Shown here piece by piece: positions 58,407-64,000 of a stretch of DNA of 64,000 nucleotides (its first letter is position 1; each line of letters opens with the position of its first letter). The notes beneath the pieces were generated by a model. It did not search any database. It was not told the DNA's origin and was given only the letters and a program-made list of their open reading frames with translations. The DNA is taken from assembly GCA_009731375.1 (NCBI GenBank), contig BJOX01000263.1, positions 418,810-482,809 of the forward strand. Reading direction: 5' to 3'. The stretch is from Paulinella micropora. Its lineage: Eukaryota; Cercozoa; Imbricatea; Euglyphida. Made by a program: the position numbers and the translations under genes.

Positions 58407-61400
58407 TCACTGCCTTCGTCGTCTGGCGCGGATTTCTTTGCCTGGTGGAGGACCACCAACAAAAGTCAGATCGAACTTTGACTGTTCGAGAATGTCCCAG
58501 ATCTTATTAGGGATTCCGCCCAACGATAATTCAAAAGGGACATCAAGCACTCCTCTTGGCAGTGTCTGAATGGTCCACGCAGTGTAATCCTTGTCTCTGG
58601 GAGTAATTGTATCATCCCATGTCTCGAGACTTTTTGCGTCTTTATATACTGGCAGATAATGTCTTGCCTTTGGATCCTCAACCGGGTCCATACTTCTCCA
58701 GAACTGGAGTATCGGTTGTACTATCTTTGCGGCTGATGATATTTTGAGTGTCCGTGTGACACGCATCTGTCGTGGGACCGCCACGACCCGCATCAAGTAT
58801 AAGTCTGAGAGAGTGTCATCAGCGACATGTTGTTCCGCTGGTCTCATCAGATAGAAAACATTTTTCACCCATGCGATGGTTGCTATCGCATCGCCTTCCT
58901 TCCATCGCTCATGGACAATCTCAACGTTGCCCGCGTTTGGGTCAGTGTCCGTCCCCTCCTCCTCCTGGTGGACGTCCTTTGATCTCATCGACCTCATCGC
59001 CTTCCTCGGTTGGTCGTTGATAAGATCATTCCGCGCTCTCCTTAGCTGCGCCTCTGTGATCTTCTCCTTCTTTCCGCTATGCTCTCGCGGAGACTTGGAC
59101 TGAGTCCCCACCGCGCTTATGCGGTCAGTCTTCTCCTTGCTGTCCACCTCACTCTCCTCCTTCTCAGCTATCGGTGCCCGATAAGCATCGTCTTGGTCTA
59201 TGCCAGCCTCCTTGTGGATGGGCGGCACCTCTTTGAAATCATCCTTCATCCGTTTTAACGCCTCCTCAACGGATTCATCTTCCAGTAAGAAGGGATCATA
59301 CTTAATCAGCCTTCTTACATTCACAATTTGCACCTTCCCTCTACCCCTGATCTTGTAATTCAGAGGTCCCGTCTGTTCCATAATCTGATAAGGTCCTTTC
59401 CAGTGAGTGAACAGCTTAGAGCTGACTCCCTTCGGGACTTGAGGATGGTACAATAGTACAATATCCCCGACCTGGAACTTGATCTGATCCAAGTGCGCTT
59501 GTCGCACCCCTTCAGCATCAGTCTTTCGGCGCTCCGCCTCTCTATGCGCCCTGACTATTTGTTCCGCCTCCATCTTCACTCTAAGTCTCATCCCAAACAA
59601 CTCATCCGCATCCGCCCAAGTGTCTTTTGGGTGAAGGAGCGAAGTCGGGATATCAGGCTCACGCCCATATACTAACTGATATGGCGAGATTGAGCTCTTC
59701 GAGCCTCCTAACGCCGTAGAGGGTAGACAGTTCATTGCAAACGCAAATGATGGTGCTGCCTCGACCCATGCTCTTTGATTCTCCTTCTTCGTGCAATACA
59801 TCTTTAGCGAGGCTTTGAGGGGTCTGTGTACCCGCTCGATTTTCCCATTTGCTCGCGGGTTATAGGCAGTAACATATTGCCATTTCATCCCGTAATACTT
59901 AGATAGTTTGTCGATGACCTCGTTATTAAAGTCCGAGCCTCGATCAGAACATATCTTTCTTGGTACTCCGATCTGTGAGATGATCCTATCGATCAGCGCC
60001 TCGGCCGTCGTCTTGCCGGTAACGTCTTTGACAGGGATGATCCACACATAGTTGGTGGCTCTGTCAATAGCCGTAAGGAGGTATTTGTAACCATCCTTCG
60101 ATTCTGGGAAAGGTCCCACATGATCAATGTGTATAAACTCAAACATCCCCGCATGAAGAGGAAATTCGCCAATCAGGCCGAAATTTGCCTTCAGTGGTGT
60201 TTTGTTTATCTTGCACGGGATGCATGCATCCACCGCCTGATCTATCTCCTCCTTCATCTTCTTCCACCAGAATCGCCTCGCTACGAACATATGAGTTCGT
60301 TGTCGACCCGGATGCGCCAAAAGTGGGCAATTGTGGGCTGCGACAAATATAAATCGTCTCAGACTCTCCGGTACCCAAAGGGTCCATTTGTCCGGCTGTG
60401 ACGCATAGCGACCGTGAAGGCCCTTGTACCACAGTAGACCATCTCTCCATCCCATCTCCTTCATCTGATCTTTGATCGCTTTCGTCATCCGTAGCTCATC
60501 CGGGTTCTGATATAACTGTATCAGTTCTTTAAACTCCGGATCTTGAGCCTGTTGTTGCCTCCATGCGGTAGGCGAGGCTATATGGATAGTACCATCTTCT
60601 AGCCGTACCCCGATTCTTTCCGGGTCATCGTCTAGGTCACTTCTCCGCTCTTGAGGAGGCTCCGCATAAACTTCCTGCGTCTCCTCTTCCTCTCTTATGT
60701 TCGCCTTCGCATTCTCATATACCTCATAGGACCACTCAGCGTCCTCCTGGGTATGTAGCTCACAACATATCCCGTGATCCGGGCCTTGTGGACTGTACCG
60801 TAGACCTGTGCGGTCATATCGGACTCCACTCGCCATCTCCATCGCCTCAATGTGGCTGACCTCATACACCTTGTCAGTGGACAAGTCTTCCATCTCCACC
60901 GTGGACACCAACGCCGATACTTCTGAGTTAAACTCTAGCCTAGAGAGGCTATCAGCGACCACATTTCGCTTTCCCGGTAGATGGACCATTGTAAAATCGA
61001 AACAAGACAAGAACGCTTGCCACCGCGCCAGCCGTCCCGTCTGTTCATGATTCATCAACCATAACAGGTTATGATGATCAGTTCTGACAGTAAATTGAGG
61101 TCCTCCCCACAAATACTCTCTGAGCCTCTTGAGGGCCCATACTACCGCCAACGCCTCTCTTTGCCTTGTGCAATAGTTTCTCTCCGCCGCACACAACTTC
61201 CTACTAATAAACATGATTGGGCGTAATTTCTTCTCCTCATCCTCTTGTTGTAATACAGCCCCAATCGCAAACTTAGATGCGTCTGTATCGACTACGAATT
61301 GTTTCGTAAAGTCGGGCATCGTTAACACCAGTCCTCCGTCTTTCGGGTCTTTGTAAATGAGATCTTTGAGCGCATGAAACGCTTGCAAAGCCTCTTCGTC

Positions 61401-64000
61401 CCACTTCTCAAAGTCTCCAAAATCTATCATTTTCTCCACTTTAGCCCGTGTTGCACCCCAATCGGGTATAAACTGGCTATAGTATTGCGCCATCGCAAGG
61501 AATGAGTGCAATTCAGTGCGGTTCTTCGGTATCGGTCGATTCATAATCTCCTCCCTCTTCTCTTTGGATATCGAGACTCGATTATGGGAGATCTCGTACC
61601 CTAAGTATGTCACACTCGTCTTGGCAAGTTGACACTTCTTTAGATTGCACTTCAGGCCAAAAGCTCCGATGCGCCTGAATATATCGGACAAATGATCGAT
61701 ATGCTCCTCCATTGTGTTAGAGTATACGATAATGTCATCGATATAGCAAAATGCATATTCTCCCGCCTTCTGTCCCCGCCTTCTCATAAAGCCACCGTCA
61801 GACAAATCATCGTACTGACTGCTCAACATCTTCTGCATCGCCTTCTGGAAAAGTCCTGGGGCTTGCTTGAGGCCCATCGGAAGCACTTTCCATTGGTATA
61901 TTTCCATACCCACCACAAACGCCGTCAGCCATCTGGACTTTTCCTCCAGTGGTATCTGCCAGAAGCCATTCTTAAGGTCAATGACCGAATAGAATTTTGC
62001 ATTCCGCAGTACTCTCCTTCCTTCTTCTAATGTCGGGAGAGGATTTCTCTCTTCCTCCAGCACCTTGTTAACACGAGCATAGTTAACTGTCAGGCGCCAT
62101 TCTCCTCCTGGCTTCGGCACTATTCTCGGTTGTGAGACTATTGGAGATGTTGATCTCTCAATAAAGTCCTCATTGAGCAGCTGTCTTGCTAGCTCCTCCG
62201 CTATCTTCGCCTCATGTATACTCAAATTCGCCCTTCGTGGTGCCGGTGACGGCTCCGCACCCGGTATTTTGTAAATAACCGCAGTGAAATCTTCAGGCTT
62301 GACACCACCTGCATGTGGAGGGTCAAAAATTTCCTTGTTCGCCTCTAATTTGGCTTTTAAAAGCTCCTTCTCCTTCTCCGTGCCTACTCCTTCTTCCAAT
62401 ATTTTCCGCGCCGCCTCTTGAAAATCTTCATCAGACATCTGCTTATGTTGCTTGAGGGGTTCTCTGTCCTCCTCCAAGCCTAAGTCCTCTTCCGAGACAT
62501 CATCTAGGCCCGTCTTTTCATACGTGACCGTGTCCGGCTCATCATCTTTACCGAGCTCCACCAGCATGTCAATGAGTCTCGCGTATTGCAAAGGAGCTTT
62601 ACGGGTGTAAAAACCATCAAAGCATGTGAATGCTTGCGGTATCAATTTCAACTTGTCGAGGTCTCTGAGCTTCCGCTTGTATGCACTGCTCTGCTCACGA
62701 GTTCCCATACGACAAGCCACCACTAGCTGTTGCTTGCGAGAGGGTACCGGTATAGGATGATCAATAAGCCGGTCCCTTATTTCCTGCGCCCATATCGCCT
62801 TCTCATTATATGGCAGGATAATAGTATACGGCTTATTATTTTCGAATAAAGTCCGTAAGCATTTCTTCACTTCAGACAGTGAACGCGGCCACGTGGGCTC
62901 GTCACCCCAGAAATCAGTAATAAAACTTTTAATAGTTTCTGGTGGAGTATCCGGGATTCGCCCCGTTCTCCTTGGTACAAACGCCTCCCTTTTTTCTTCT
63001 CCTACTTTCGCATGGAAACAGTATCCGTTAGTAATATGGACATCTGTTCCTACTCCTTCCGCGAATCTCGCCAACGACGGGCTTCTTTGTGCGACACATA
63101 TAATCTCCTCCTTTCGCTTCTCGATTAAGTCATCAATAGACTTTTTGTCCCAATGGCATGTCGGAACTGTGACAGTGCACACTTGGGATTCCCAATTGTC
63201 GGTCCAGGACAGTTCATCCGGTCTTACGACATGGGGGTGAACGTACACCTCAAGTGCCTCATGTGCGATGGCCATCTTTTTGTGATCCGTCGCTAGACTC
63301 AGCTCATAAGCCTCATAAGAGTCAGTAGCGTTGAAGGGATCAATATCGTTCTCTTCTCCTCTTTTTACTCCATATATCACTCGCCGTGCGGCGCAATCAA
63401 TCACAGCCCCCATCGTAGCCAATTGGTCATACGATAGTAATATTGACCCGTGGTAACCGGGGACGACATAGAGGTCCATACGGTATACTCGTGCGGATTT
63501 CAATTTAAAGGTCAGTGTGATGATTCCCGTGATATCCGTCCGGCTGCTCACTCCTTTGAGAGTGCCCGTTGACTTTTTCATATTTCCGTCCACCCAGTCC
63601 CGGTATCGATTAAAAAACTTCCTGCCGACAATATTAATATTCGCCATCGTATCATTACCAACTTTTAATATTGTCTTCAATGTTTCACAATAAAGTTCCG
63701 TATAACACAGAGCATCGGGCCTGTGTATATTGGCTGCGAGAACAAGAACTTTACGTTCCAAATTTTGGAGTCTTGTCTCTAAGTTTTTCAACTCCTCCTT
63801 CTTCTCCTCCTGCTTCACCTCATTAACATTTTTATTATTCTGCGGTACTGGTGCGTTTACTATTTGAGCGACATTGTCTTGTGGTACTTGAGTACACACA
63901 TTGTCTTTTTGCTCGCCACCCGCCGCGACCGTAGACATTGAGTCTGTTCGTGGTTGTTTGCTTGGCCGAGGCGATACGTCTGCCATTGGCCTCCTCGCCT
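58407..64000 (-). CDS. pol: Ty3/gypsy Pol polyprotein, copy 2, cut at window end
   Basis: Open over the whole visible length (more than 1,860 codons). Same domain order as copy 1, with canonical SPIVSQP and FYSVIDL in the RT. YIDDIIVYS, DTDAS, the integrase zinc part and the D,D-35-E core are intact. Near the end copy 2 has four extra codons (KFDLTFVGG against KLVGG). Around 59404-59475 eight differences from copy 1 cluster in 72 bases, while elsewhere differences are few. The frame looks functional. Confidence 0.95.
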   Translation of the reverse strand, partial: ARRPMADVSPRPSKQPRTDSMSTVAAGGEQKDNVCTQVPQDNVAQIVNAPVPQNNKNVNEVKQEEKKEELKNLETRLQNLERKVLVLAANIHRPDALCYTELYCETLKTILKVGNDTMANINIVGRKFFNRYRDWVDGNMKKSTGTLKGVSSRTDITGIITLTFKLKSARVYRMDLYVVPGYHGSILLSYDQLATMGAVIDCAARRVIYGVKRGEENDIDPFNATDSYEAYELSLATDHKKMAIAHEALEVYVHPHVVRPDELSWTDNWESQVCTVTVPTCHWDKKSIDDLIEKRKEEIICVAQRSPSLARFAEGVGTDVHITNGYCFHAKVGEEKREAFVPRRTGRIPDTPPETIKSFITDFWGDEPTWPRSLSEVKKCLRTLFENNKPYTIILPYNEKAIWAQEIRDRLIDHPIPVPSRKQQLVVACRMGTREQSSAYKRKLRDLDKLKLIPQAFTCFDGFYTRKAPLQYARLIDMLVELGKDDEPDTVTYEKTGLDDVSEEDLGLEEDREPLKQHKQMSDEDFQEAARKILEEGVGTEKEKELLKAKLEANKEIFDPPHAGGVKPEDFTAVIYKIPGAEPSPAPRRANLSIHEAKIAEELARQLLNEDFIERSTSPIVSQPRIVPKPGGEWRLTVNYARVNKVLEEERNPLPTLEEGRRVLRNAKFYSVIDLKNGFWQIPLEEKSRWLTAFVVGMEIYQWKVLPMGLKQAPGLFQKAMQKMLSSQYDDLSDGGFMRRRGQKAGEYAFCYIDDIIVYSNTMEEHIDHLSDIFRRIGAFGLKCNLKKCQLAKTSVTYLGYEISHNRVSISKEKREEIMNRPIPKNRTELHSFLAMAQYYSQFIPDWGATRAKVEKMIDFGDFEKWDEEALQAFHALKDLIYKDPKDGGLVLTMPDFTKQFVVDTDASKFAIGAVLQQEDEEKKLRPIMFISRKLCAAERNYCTRQREALAVVWALKRLREYLWGGPQFTVRTDHHNLLWLMNHEQTGRLARWQAFLSCFDFTMVHLPGKRNVVADSLSRLEFNSEVSALVSTVEMEDLSTDKVYEVSHIEAMEMASGVRYDRTGLRYSPQGPDHGICCELHTQEDAEWSYEVYENAKANIREEEETQEVYAEPPQERRSDLDDDPERIGVRLEDGTIHIASPTAWRQQQAQDPEFKELIQLYQNPDELRMTKAIKDQMKEMGWRDGLLWYKGLHGRYASQPDKWTLWVPESLRRFIFVAAHNCPLLAHPGRQRTHMFVARRFWWKKMKEEIDQAVDACIPCKINKTPLKANFGLIGEFPLHAGMFEFIHIDHVGPFPESKDGYKYLLTAIDRATNYVWIIPVKDVTGKTTAEALIDRIISQIGVPRKICSDRGSDFNNEVIDKLSKYYGMKWQYVTAYNPRANGKIERVHRPLKASLKMYCTKKENQRAWVEAAPSFAFAMNCLPSTALGGSKSSISPYQLVYGREPDIPTSLLHPKDTWADADELFGMRLRVKMEAEQIVRAHREAERRKTDAEGVRQAHLDQIKFQVGDIVLLYHPQVPKGVSSKLFTHWKGPYQIMEQTGPLNYKIRGRGKVQIVNVRRLIKYDPFLLEDESVEEALKRMKDDFKEVPPIHKEAGIDQDDAYRAPIAEKEESEVDSKEKTDRISAVGTQSKSPREHSGKKEKITEAQLRRARNDLINDQPRKAMRSMRSKDVHQEEEGTDTDPNAGNVEIVHERWKEGDAIATIAWVKNVFYLMRPAEQHVADDTLSDLYLMRVVAVPRQMRVTRTLKISSAAKIVQPILQFWRSMDPVEDPKARHYLPVYKDAKSLETWDDTITPRDKDYTAWTIQTLPRGVLDVPFELSLGGIPNKIWDILEQSKFDLTFVGGPPPGKEIRARRRRQ

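Larger units (their letters stand above)
57330..64000 (-). mobile_element. Ty3/gypsy-type LTR retrotransposon, copy 2 (partial)
   Basis: Same family and orientation as copy 1, nearly identical over about 6.6 kb. The window ends inside pol, so gag and the 5' LTR lie outside. The flank left of 57330 differs from that of copy 1. Confidence 0.95.

Overview
The window is nuclear DNA from a eukaryote, most likely a protist or alga. The evidence is GT-AG introns whose splice phases can be checked, a prenylated Rab-type GTPase, a MORN-repeat gene, a Ty3/gypsy element present twice, a piggyBac relic and a LINE fragment. No marker in the window names the species. The assembly has short N gaps, many of them at homopolymers or microsatellites, and longer gaps at 18787-19455, 43994-44374 and 53843-54217.

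Layout. (1) 1-2946: a plus-strand gene of short exons separated by introns filled with simple repeats. (2) 2947-6626: AT-rich intergenic DNA with a minisatellite. (3) 6627 to about 14998: Ty3/gypsy element copy 1 on the minus strand. Its gag and pol are in one frame, separated by a single TGA. (4) About 15158-24836: a GC-rich gene cluster with gene A (+), a Rab-type GTPase (-), gene D (+), gene C (-) and gene E (-). Several of these are broken by frameshifts. (5) 24837-26639: AT-rich DNA with a duplicated 180-base unit and a perfect 30-base inverted repeat. (6) 26640-41150: a decayed piggyBac-type transposon split by an 11.56-kb LTR element (27024-38582) with 603/604-base direct LTRs. (7) 42491-50127: a signal-peptide MORN-repeat gene on the minus strand. 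I could resolve it into 12 exons whose splice phases all agree (323 aa). One of its introns holds a LINE reverse-transcriptase fragment. (8) 50796-55630: a plus-strand gene whose introns are long microsatellites. (9) 57330-64000: Ty3/gypsy copy 2, cut by the window end.

The three repeat-rich genes share one architecture. Exons are about 28-330 bases, and many introns consist almost wholly of a tetra- or trinucleotide array. In several introns the array itself supplies the GTATGT donor and the TAG acceptor. Partial copies of exon ends, each still joined to its splice-site side, lie in the neighbouring introns. I regard this repeat-intron and partial-exon-copy pattern as the most novel observation. 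Other notable points are the Ty3 gag-TGA-pol arrangement, the nested insertion, and the large LTR element whose only polymerase-like trace is a degenerate RNase H-like stretch at its 3' end.
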